A DNA stretch of 64,000 nt from Corynebacterium sp. UBA2622 (GTDB taxonomy: Bacteria > Actinomycetota > Actinomycetes > Mycobacteriales > Mycobacteriaceae): assembly GCF_002339505.1 (NCBI RefSeq), contig NZ_DDJO01000009.1, forward strand, positions 88,416-152,415. Direction: 5' to 3'. Numbering within the stretch: the stretch's first letter is position 1; every line of letters starts with the position of its first letter. The translations under genes were made by a program, and so were the position numbers. Below the pieces are notes generated by a model. That model was not told the DNA's origin, did no database searches, and was given only the letters and a program-made list of their open reading frames with translations. Positions 53,174 through 60,134 of this stretch are shown one piece after another.

Positions 53174-53842
53174 ATGGGCCGAGAGGCATTGCTCTGGGAA
53201 GAATTCCGGCAAGCAAACAACATCCGCCACGTCGAGGAGAATGCCCACATTTTCAAGACGGGCGTCCTGCGATCCCTACTTCAACGAAACGGGGCCTCCG
53301 AGCTGAAGTATTCCGCCACATTCCAAGTTGCTCGATCCGCGGAAGAATCTCCTTACAGCGTGCGGCTGACTCCACCGAATGGCACCTACTACATATCGGA
53401 AACGCTGGAATACCCCCAAACCGGGCCACATAACTGGGAGAAGAGGACACTTACCTACCCGTCGATCGGGCCGAATCTCCGCTCCCCCCTCTGCTTGTGG
53501 AGGTATGAGAAGCTGCCTGCCTTGTGGGGGTATCCGCTCCCCGGCGGAGGAAGCTACCCGCACAAGATCTCCGTCGGCGATGGGAGATACATCCACATCC
53601 TGAGCTACGAAGATCCCGGGGAGATAACCGACGGTCACCGCTACGAGGCAATCATCGACACTAAATACTCAATGGCGATCTTGTACGCACGTCATACCGA
53701 TCGGGGCCCCGACTCCATATGGAAAATGCGTTCGCTCACCCAGCACGTCAGGACGCCAGGCAATTACTACACAGGTAAGCCTGAAGACATCTGCAGCATC
53801 TCCACCACCAATTACCTGTGGACAAGCGCCGCCGTCGGGTAA
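53174..53842 (+). CDS. Unknown 222-residue protein (cargo gene 3)
   Basis: A soluble protein without signal peptide, starting MGREALLWEEFRQANNIRH, with GAAAGG about 8 bases before the ATG. It is rich in Tyr, Pro and Trp (PPNGTYYISETLEYP, LPALWGYPLPGGGSYP). No domain is recognised. Its stop lies only 11 bases from the 3' end of the intact resolvase gene on the other strand, and its start is about 20 bases after remnant 2. Codon use and base composition look foreign compared with the core genes. Confidence 0.65.
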   Translation: MGREALLWEEFRQANNIRHVEENAHIFKTGVLRSLLQRNGASELKYSATFQVARSAEESPYSVRLTPPNGTYYISETLEYPQTGPHNWEKRTLTYPSIGPNLRSPLCLWRYEKLPALWGYPLPGGGSYPHKISVGDGRYIHILSYEDPGEITDGHRYEAIIDTKYSMAILYARHTDRGPDSIWKMRSLTQHVRTPGNYYTGKPEDICSISTTNYLWTSAAVG

Positions 53843-53853
53843 AAACGACGAGC

Positions 53854-54471
53854 TCAGGAAAGGTATTTGTATAGAGTCGTCCGCCCGACCCCTAGCCGGC
53901 GGGCGACCTCCGCCTTGGGCACACCATCAGCCACCCACTTCCGGGCCTGGGCGACTTGGGCGCTGGTGAGAACCTTCGCCCGGCCCTTGTAGACCCCGCG
54001 CGCCTTCGCGCGGGCGATCCCCTCAGCCTGGCGCTCCTTGATGATGGAGCGCTCAAACTCGGCGACACTTCCCATAAACCCCAGCATGAGCTTGGCGATT
54101 GGGTCAGCCTTCGCCGAATAGGTTTGCCCCTCGCGCAGAAACCTCACTGAGACCCCGCGGCCCACCAAATCCTCGACAATCGTGTGCAGGTCCACCAGTG
54201 AACGCGCGAGGCGATCCATGCTCGTGACAATGAGCTGATCGCCTTTCCGCAGATACCGCAGCACCTCCTCCAACTGGGGACGGTGCCGGGTCGAGCCGCT
54301 GATTTTCTCCTTGTATATCTGCGACGCCCCCGCCGCACGAAGTTGATCAAGTTGACGATCCAGGTTCTGCTCCAAAGAACTCACCCGGGCGTAACCGACT
54401 TTCTGCCCCACAACAACGTCCTGATGTTCGCCAAGCTCTAGAGGCAGCGACGGTTCTGTTCCGTTAGACAT
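53854..54471 (-). CDS. Serine recombinase (resolvase/invertase type)
   Basis: 205 residues. The catalytic serine is in VGYARVSSLEQNLDRQ (near residue 30). Arg residues of the active site are in TSMDRLARSLVDL and GSTRHRPQ. The long E helix (SVAEFERSIIKERQAEGIARAK) leads to a C-terminal helix-turn-helix (AEVARRLGVGRTTLYKYLS). Size and layout fit a Tn3-type resolvase or a Pin-type invertase. There is an extra 23-residue N-terminal tail. No transposase is encoded nearby. It is the only intact copy of the three resolvase 3' ends in this area. Confidence 0.93.
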   Translation of the reverse strand: MSNGTEPSLPLELGEHQDVVVGQKVGYARVSSLEQNLDRQLDQLRAAGASQIYKEKISGSTRHRPQLEEVLRYLRKGDQLIVTSMDRLARSLVDLHTIVEDLVGRGVSVRFLREGQTYSAKADPIAKLMLGFMGSVAEFERSIIKERQAEGIARAKARGVYKGRAKVLTSAQVAQARKWVADGVPKAEVARRLGVGRTTLYKYLS

Positions 54472-54504
54472 GATCTAACCCTACCGAACAGGGAGAAGTT
54501 GTAA

Positions 54505-54810
54505 TTCAGAACCGTCCACTTAGGGTGTACCCCACAACACCTGGCAAAGATCTATCGCTCATCTTCAGCACTGGACCTCTACGGGTGGGTTTCCCGCCAG
54601 ATCAGCACCCACAGCACCCCCACGTGTGTGACCTGGCAGCAGTTGAAAGACCAAATTGGCACCTCGTACCCCGACACCCCACGTGAAGAGGCAGAGTTTC
54701 AAACAGTCGTCCGCAGGTTCATTGAAAGCATCTCCAGGGCCTGGCCGGGGTCTGGCCTAAGTGAATGGAGGGATGGAGCAATCGTGATCGGTAACCCTGC
54801 CATCTACTGA
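54505..54810 (+). pseudogene. C-terminal fragment of a plasmid replication protein (RepA type)
   Basis: Reading from 54505, after an in-frame stop, it gives ...PQHLAKIYRSSSALDLYGW, VSRQIS, then VTWQQLKDQIGTSYPDTPRE and RRFIESISRAWPG...PAIY and stop. The S-ALDLY-W-x-S-R segment followed by W-x-x-L-x-x-Q-x-G-x-x-Y is the usual C-terminal winged-helix pattern of actinobacterial plasmid RepA proteins (RepA_C). The N-terminal half is missing. It lies next to the resolvase gene, so both may come from one integrated plasmid. Confidence 0.7.
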
Positions 54811-55154
54811 CATCAGTGTCTTTTGCTCCCGCAGTTGCCGGCGCTCCTTTGGGCTACCGCGCGGGCTGCGCCCGCTTGCTATCAATGACGGCAGGGATGT
54901 GGCCGGGGATGCAGCAGGGGTTACGGAGGGAAAGGACGGCAAACGATCTATCATCCTTCCCATCTTGATCTATGAAGAGATGGTGGAGGAAAATCGCGCT
55001 GCCGTAGCAATTGGACTGGGGTCATAGATGAAGAAGGAAATCCATATCACTGGCGTACTTCACAACCCGGTCAGTCAGCTTGGGTAAAGCAGGACTTGTT
55101 GATTCTAAGAAACTAGGACTGTTCCATCTGAGATTTGCGGAGATACGCCCACTA
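54811..55154. other. 344-base stretch after the RepA fragment
   Basis: No gene is firmly supported. An open reading without an ATG on the plus strand (about 54820-55027, ...RPLAINDGRDVAGDAAG, then VTEGKDGKRSIILP and a LIYEEMVEENRAAVAIGLGS end) looks protein-like and may be another broken plasmid gene. The rest (55030-55154) is AT-richer and shows nothing clear. Confidence 0.35.
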
Positions 55155-55388
55155 TTAGACTACTTCGATTCCGTGCTCTCGCTCTAGAGTGATGATCCGT
55201 TCCTCAAATGCAGCTAACAGGCCAGCGAGGGAGTATATCAGTTTCTGGGTTTCCTTACCGATGCCCTCCTCTTCGAACTGCGCCATCTCATCGATCCATA
55301 GTGTGGAAAAAGGACATCTTTCTCGATCCATGCTGCGAGATACCCGATAGAGGAAGCCACGCTCGTTGTCATTGTCGTTGTTGTTCAT
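55155..55388 (-). CDS. Small acidic helical protein downstream of abiE
   Basis: 77 residues from ATG 55388, with AGGAAGG five bases upstream, a strong site that decides this start over longer frames. The N-terminus is Asn/Asp-rich (MNNNDNDNERGF). The C-terminal half (KETQKLIYSLAGLLAAFEERIITLEREHG) is a probable coiled-coil helix. It lies 125 bases after the AbiEii gene on the same strand. The function is unknown. Confidence 0.6.
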   Translation of the reverse strand: MNNNDNDNERGFLYRVSRSMDRERCPFSTLWIDEMAQFEEEGIGKETQKLIYSLAGLLAAFEERIITLEREHGIEVV

Positions 55389-55513
55389 AGTTGCCTTCCT
55401 ATCATGACCATTCATCCGAGGGACACCGTCCCAGTTGATCCGCCGGCGGTAACACGCCGCGGGTGATATGCGGTCCCGCTCCCCGGGTACCGGTGGCGGG
55501 CGGGAGACGTCCC

Positions 55514-56421
55514 CTACCGCCAGGCAAGAGTGACAGGGTCCCACTCCCCAGCCGCGGTGGCAGGATCCCCGCCCAGGATGGGGTCCAAAAGTAGGCCGGC
55601 GATACGCAACGCCTCACCGACATCCCTCAGGTTGTCGCGCGCCCCGGTAAATGCCCGCGCCTTCAACGGGTACTCGCTTTCCCACTTCTTGTCGGGCGCG
55701 GTGATGCGCGGCGGCAGGGCCATCGACCGCACCCTGCACTGGGTGTTCAGGGCGGAGCTCAGCTCCGCCGCCGAAACGGGCAACTCAGAGGCGATCAGGG
55801 CGATGTCGTAGAGATCGTGGTAGCGCGTCGACGCCCGCCCCGGAGGGGTCGCGCCGTGGCGTTCGTACATCGCGCACACCTTGTCGGCGAGCTGACTGGC
55901 TACGGGGTAGGAATGGACGGAAAAACTCGGCGGGAGAAACTCCGTGGCCACCTGATAGCTCGCCGGCACCGTCAGTGTCTCCGCCGCACCCGTCACCTCC
56001 AGGTCCCCGCTGACATCGATGCCGAAATTAATCAGCCGGTTGTTGACCCCGTGGGTGACGGTGACATCCACGCGCTCACTGTCGATCACACCTGCCCTGC
56101 CCCGTCTATCGGGGCGGCGGACGTGGAACGTGTAGGGCCCCACCGTGCGGGTGTCCATGTCGCGTACCAGTGCGTCGGCCGCATCAGTGGACGAGGTGGG
56201 GTCAACCTGCCGGTAGAGGTCCAGGTCCCGGGTGTGGCGTGCCCCGGGTATGCGGCAGTAGATGTTCGAACCCCCTTTGAGCACCCACCCGCTGTCCCGG
56301 CGCATCAACTCGTGGAGAAAACCACCCGGAAGAACTGGTTGTAGACGTCATTGGGCTTTGCACCCCGGGCTTTCGCCTCCGCCTTGAGAGCCGCGGTGAT
56401 CTGGGTGTGCGTCTTTTTCAT
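55514..56421 (-). pseudogene. AbiEii-type nucleotidyltransferase toxin, frameshifted
   Basis: The toxin of an AbiE (type IV) system. The main frame carries the nucleotidyltransferase motif WVLKGGSNIYCRI...TRDLDLYRQ and the C-terminal helices (LADKVCAMYERHG, RYHDLYDIALIA). The first 34 codons (MKKTHTQITAALKAEAKARG...DVYNQFFR) are in another frame, starting at 56421. One extra T in the T-run at 56318-56321 (minus strand) would join them as FFRVVFLHELMRRDSGWVLKGG in two halves and give about 302 residues, the usual size. As it stands the intact N-terminus is lost. A short product from a TTG at 56308 would lack the first 38 residues. Confidence 0.85.
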
Positions 56422-57430
56422 CCTCGGGGGATTCATCGCCATCATTTCCGGTGTTGTCATCGTCGTGCCGCCTCACCGGTGGGGATTTGTGGGCGGGGTT
56501 TTCCGCGGTGGTGCCCGTTGAAGTCACCCCGCCAGGGGGCACCGTAGTGCCGGTAACGGGAAGGACGGGAACGTTTTCCCACATCCCGGCTGCGATCTTT
56601 TCCTGGAGCGCCGCTGTAAACCCGGGGGGCAGAGCTGTCCCGGCCATCATCTTCGCCACGTCCTCACCCACGGTGACCCGTGGCGCCAGGGACCGCATGA
56701 GGGTGTCGATCTGCTCCCGGAGGGGGCGCACCGCCTCATCGATCGCCGCGCGCATCCGCCCGTCCAACTCGGGGGCCGGGAAATACTCCCCCAACACATC
56801 CTCCAACCCCACCGCGTCCCCCGCGGGCAGGTCGAAGGCCCCCTCTTTTCCTGTGAGAGCCTCCAGAAGCTCCCGCTTTTCCGCCAGGGAGGCGCCGGCG
56901 GCGTCCGCCACCAGGTCGAGCAGATACCCGGGTTCGTGGCCGGCGTCGGCGAGATCGGCGATGGTGCGGGCCGCCGTCGTTACCGGCAGGCCCGACACCG
57001 GGTGAAGTACCCAGTCATCGTCCCCCAGATCTGCGCGGTGGAACCGGACGTCCGGCTGCCGGCTGCGGCGTCGCGACCGCACCGTGAAATGTGCCCCGTC
57101 CGGCCACAAATCCCCGATCCCCCACATCTCCGCGGCGGTCGTGTGCGAAACCACCGCCTCTGCGGCGAGGTACGGATCACCGGTGCGCTCGGCGGCCATG
57201 AGCTCCGGGCGAAGCGCCAGCCAATGCGCCCTGACCTCGAGGACCGCAGAGGGAGAAGTCCCGGTGGTGGCATAGACCCCGTGCCTGACGCGGGTGAGAA
57301 CCCCGCGCGCGGCCAAACGCCGCAGAGACTGCAGATCAACCCCGCCGGTCGCGGCCTGGGCGGTGGTGACCAGGCCCCACTGCCGGGAAGCCAGATCCCC
57401 CACCACCTCTGCCGCTTCCGCACCCCTCAT
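56348..57430 (-). CDS. AbiEi-type antitoxin
   Basis: 360 residues. The N-terminal winged helix (DLASRQWGLVTTAQAATGG, LRRLAARGVLTRVRHGVY, residues 10-60) is the AbiEi antitoxin domain. The middle has HTTAAEMWGIGDL and TTAARTIADLADAG. The last 60 residues are a low-complexity acidic tail (DDDNTGNDGDESPEDEKDAHP) that overlaps the front of the toxin gene by about 74 bases, more than the usual few bases. AbiEi represses its own operon and neutralises AbiEii. The inverted repeat just before its ATG is a good operator candidate. Confidence 0.88.
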   Translation of the reverse strand: MRGAEAAEVVGDLASRQWGLVTTAQAATGGVDLQSLRRLAARGVLTRVRHGVYATTGTSPSAVLEVRAHWLALRPELMAAERTGDPYLAAEAVVSHTTAAEMWGIGDLWPDGAHFTVRSRRRSRQPDVRFHRADLGDDDWVLHPVSGLPVTTAARTIADLADAGHEPGYLLDLVADAAGASLAEKRELLEALTGKEGAFDLPAGDAVGLEDVLGEYFPAPELDGRMRAAIDEAVRPLREQIDTLMRSLAPRVTVGEDVAKMMAGTALPPGFTAALQEKIAAGMWENVPVLPVTGTTVPPGGVTSTGTTAENPAHKSPPVRRHDDDNTGNDGDESPEDEKDAHPDHRGSQGGGESPGCKAQ

Positions 57431-57434
57431 GGCA

Positions 57435-57461
57435 CAAAAAATACACTATGTGTTCTTTTTG
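57435..57461 (-). promoter_or_regulatory. Inverted repeat at the abiE promoter
   Basis: CAAAAAATACAC (57435-57446) and GTGTTCTTTTTG (57450-57461) pair at 10 of 12 positions around a TAT centre, directly 5 bases from the antitoxin start. On the minus strand TAGTGT/TATTTT words stand at -10 distance. AbiEi antitoxins bind inverted repeats in their own promoter, so this is a likely operator. Confidence 0.65.
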
Positions 57462-57492
57462 GGCCATTCACGAAGACGCTGAGGCCTCAACA

Positions 57493-57675
57493 ATGGGAAT
57501 CGTCTCCTACAGGGTGTACCTCAATCGACCATTACACAAGAATTCAGTGGATCTGGTGGGAACCCGCAAAATGAATAAGTATCGTCTCGAGCTCGGTTTA
57601 ACCGTCTGCGCGACGAATGTAGACTGCCATTGGCATCCCACACTCGGTGAACACGGGATGTGGTACATCCACTAA
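57493..57675 (+). CDS. Doubtful short gene upstream of 57704
   Basis: 60 codons (MGIVSYRVYLNRPLHKNS...) without a clear ribosome site. It is divergent from abiEi. Composition is unlike the core genes. It may be a remnant or chance frame. Confidence 0.2.
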   Translation: MGIVSYRVYLNRPLHKNSVDLVGTRKMNKYRLELGLTVCATNVDCHWHPTLGEHGMWYIH

Positions 57676-57703
57676 GGGTCGAAAAAGACATAAGGGTCCT
57701 GAG

Positions 57704-58150
57704 ATGACATTGCCCAGCAGCGGCTACCAAAAGCGCCTCCACCAAATGGAAAACGACGCGAGATCCGCCATCCTAAGGTTCCAATCTGAACATGACTCAG
57801 CAATCGATACGCGATTAGATCCAAGCGATTTAAGCTCCACCCCGTTCCCCAGGGGATTAATAGAGTCAATCCGCGATTCGGATTTAGACTCCGCGGAAAA
57901 GCAAAAATTGATTTGCTACCTCATTGGGTCGTGGTACATCGATCACTCAGGAGGGTGCTGGGCATACGTCCCTATGTTAATCGATGCCCCCAGCCTCTAT
58001 CTCCAGTTCGGAATTGGTGTGGAAACGGACGGAACCATGTGGAATGCCGCCGAGACAGCTAAGGACATCATAGATGGGGAGGATCTTGACTTCGTCGAGT
58101 CAATAATCCAAGCCAATCTCAGAGTCATGGGAAGGAATTCACTCCTCTAA
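57704..58150 (+). CDS. Unknown 148-residue protein, immunity-like
   Basis: A soluble acidic protein from ATG 57704 (AAGGG about 9 bases upstream). Residues 60-148 (LICYLIGSWYIDHSGG, LYLQFGIGVETDGTMW) look like a small alpha/beta domain. No family is recognised with confidence. Size, composition and setting beside other small orphan proteins suit an immunity protein, but this is inference. AT-rich codons suggest recent transfer. Confidence 0.6.
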   Translation: MTLPSSGYQKRLHQMENDARSAILRFQSEHDSAIDTRLDPSDLSSTPFPRGLIESIRDSDLDSAEKQKLICYLIGSWYIDHSGGCWAYVPMLIDAPSLYLQFGIGVETDGTMWNAAETAKDIIDGEDLDFVESIIQANLRVMGRNSLL

Positions 58151-58401
58151 GCGGGTGAATTCGCATTGCAAGCTTAGTTGCAAACCACCTGCTTCATAGT
58201 CCTCCACAGTGTTCTAGACGCACCATCACAGAGCCTCGGGAGTTTCCTTGCCAACGACCTTGTGCGCATCTCGGACCCACCGGAAGTCGCGACTGGAGGG
58301 GTTGGCACCACTGCGCGCCTCAGCGTTAGGGTCATGCCTAGAACGCGATGGCCACTCAGGTATCCCCCTGTGCGGTGACTCAACCTGGAAGGCAGCTCAA
58401 C

Positions 58402-58576
58402 ATGGGTCGAATGACAACCACCAAAAAAACTCACCTGCACAGCGCTCGTCCTCGGATTACTCGCCGTCTCCACCTCATCGACGCTTCCCCACTGGCTCTC
58501 TTTCGCGATGGCGGGTCTAACCCTGGCAGTTCTGCTCCTGCCCTGGGGAGAAGTTCCGTCCCGGAGGGAGAATTAG
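58402..58576 (+). pseudogene. Small two-helix membrane protein with an A-run frameshift
   Basis: GGAAGG stands nine bases before ATG 58402. The frame begins MGRMTTTKK and then hits a run of seven A (58423-58429). With six A the reading becomes KKLTCTALVLGLLAVSTSST, then LPHWLSFAMAGLTLAVLLLPWGEVPSRREN and stop, a typical two-helix membrane protein of about 57 residues. As written the start codon leads into a different frame without membrane helices. The 251 bases before it (58151-58401) show no clear gene. Confidence 0.65.
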
Positions 58577-58620
58577 GCCCCGCGCCTAAGCAACCCCCGC
58601 AACCCCACCGATCACTGAAG

Positions 58621-59100
58621 TCAATCGCTTCTCCATCGTTCGGGGGTCTCCTTCCCGGACGGGGGAATGAGATCCCGGATATCGATGTGTCCCGGTAAAT
58701 TTTCCCCGGGCATGCAGATGGGTGGCTTTCCGCAATTCTCCCGGATTTCATTGGTGGAGAACACGTAGCGGGCGAACTGAGGTTTTACGATGGCGGCAGG
58801 AAACTTATCCCTCAAGAAGACCACGATCTCCCAGCCCCGGTCGTACCACGCGAACCGGTCGAAACCATCCGTCCACACGGGCCGCTTGTGGAAGGTATCG
58901 GTGTAGTCGACGAAGTTTTCATGGAAGGCGCGGGTCCACGAGAGGATTCTTTCGCTGTCCGCACCCTCGATACCGATATCCTCGGGCAGGAGGAAAAAGC
59001 CGCTCTCAGGAGGACGAACCAAAAACGCTCCTCCCGCCCACAAAGAGCTCGGGTAACCAAACTCCGGGTACAACCGGATTATCAACTCGTCGTTGCCCAT
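58621..59100 (-). CDS. Trp-rich small protein, family member 1
   Basis: 159 residues. The core IIRLYPEFGYPSSLWAG near the start and RPVWTDGFDRFAWYDRGWEIVVFLRDKF near residue 75-105 match the proteins encoded at 59267 and 59637. A Pro/Glu-rich tail of about 40 residues is added. It lacks signal and membrane segments. The gene is divergent from the other two. Similar proteins occur widely in actinobacteria as orphans or near toxin genes; the function is unknown and an immunity role is a guess. Confidence 0.72.
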   Translation of the reverse strand: MGNDELIIRLYPEFGYPSSLWAGGAFLVRPPESGFFLLPEDIGIEGADSERILSWTRAFHENFVDYTDTFHKRPVWTDGFDRFAWYDRGWEIVVFLRDKFPAAIVKPQFARYVFSTNEIRENCGKPPICMPGENLPGHIDIRDLIPPSGKETPERWRSD

Positions 59101-59266
59101 CCCCCTATTCTCCCGGATTTCCGCGGCGAGGGCCTTTAGCGCGGAGATACGCTGGCGGTGGTTGTCCCACCACGAAACCCCCTAGGCTGGCCGGCATGTC
59201 CCAGGTCGGACCCCCTCCGGGGTGAAGCGGCTGAAAATAGACCTGAGCAAAGGAGGACGAGCAGGA

Positions 59267-59644
59267 TTGGCGGAGCCAAACGAGAATACGATCTCCCTTT
59301 TCCCGGAGGTGGGTGTGGAATGGGCGCTCTGGGGTGCAACCTCCCCGGAAGCGGCCCAGGCACAACACTTCCCCACCCCCAGTGACTTCGGATTCAGCCC
59401 CGTACTGACTGAGCGCCTGCGCAGATGGATAGACGCCTGGGAGGGTTTCTACGACAACCACCGGGAATCCTCCACTTTCTACTGGAAGGACGGTTTCGAC
59501 AAGAACGCCTGGATCACAGAAGGCCTGGAAATCTCGGCAGCAATAGAGAAAGAAACGCGCTTCGACGTGGACAGGCGCTTCATCCGCTACCTGCGTCGCC
59601 CCCTGCCCCTCATCAAGCGCCGCCACGACAATAGCCATGTCTGA
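59267..59644 (+). CDS. Trp-rich small protein, family member 2
   Basis: 125 residues from TTG 59267, chosen because AGGAGG is ten bases upstream and the protein then begins like its paralogues (AEPNENTISLFPEVG). A GTG at 59222 is an alternative. Shared features are VEWALWGA, PVLTERLRRWIDAWEGFY and the pattern F-x-WKDGFDKNAWITEG followed by a helix ending in EKET. The start of the next gene overlaps its end by eight bases, so the two are co-translated. Confidence 0.7.
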   Translation: MAEPNENTISLFPEVGVEWALWGATSPEAAQAQHFPTPSDFGFSPVLTERLRRWIDAWEGFYDNHRESSTFYWKDGFDKNAWITEGLEISAAIEKETRFDVDRRFIRYLRRPLPLIKRRHDNSHV

Positions 59645-59966
59645 AAACCACCTGGTTCTCTTCCCCGACCCCGACATGCCCCACGGAATATGGGGCGTCC
59701 CGACCTCCACTGACGCAACAAATCCGCAAATACCCCTCGGCATCAGCGACACTCTCGCCCGCCGGCTGAATCGTTGGATCGGAGACTGGCGGGCCCACTT
59801 CCACACCAGTGGGCCCCCGGAGCGCAACCAGCGATGGTCCCCGAATTTCGATGTCGATAGGTGGATAGAGGAGGGTGACACGGTCGCGCTACTTCTCCAA
59901 GAGGAAACCGGATACGTAGTCGAGCGACTATATCGAAGCTACGCGGACAATCCCCGGCAAAGGTAG
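59637..59966 (+). CDS. Trp-rich small protein, family member 3
   Basis: 109 residues, soluble. It shares LVLFPDPDMPHGIWGV, TLARRLNRWIGDWRAHF and RWSPNFDVDRWIEEGD...LLQEETGY with the two genes before it. The ATG overlaps the stop of gene 59267 (ATGTCTGA). The shortest of the three and without extra tail, so probably the minimal form of the family. The function is unknown. Confidence 0.72.
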   Translation: MSENHLVLFPDPDMPHGIWGVPTSTDATNPQIPLGISDTLARRLNRWIGDWRAHFHTSGPPERNQRWSPNFDVDRWIEEGDTVALLLQEETGYVVERLYRSYADNPRQR

Positions 59967-60134
59967 ACCCACCTCGGTGTGAGGATGCCTGCCGCGATTT
60001 CCCCCTGTGCACCCCAGAGAGGGACTCACGCCGGGAATCCCTCCTCCAGCGCATGGAAGGCGGAACTCCATAGGTGAACTTCCGCGCCTCCGGCCGAACT
60101 AGCCCTCGTCCGGCTCAGCTTCGACCCGTGTGAC

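Noticed and set aside
58174..58473. 99-codon minus-strand frame in the gap before 58402
   Set aside because: No ribosome site, no recognisable domain and overlap with the better-supported frameshifted membrane protein.
47947..59966. Polymorphic toxin (WXG, LXG, RHS or ADP-ribosyl type) to match the small immunity-like proteins
   Set aside because: No long secreted toxin or toxin C-terminus could be found in the island on either strand, so the immunity label stays a guess.
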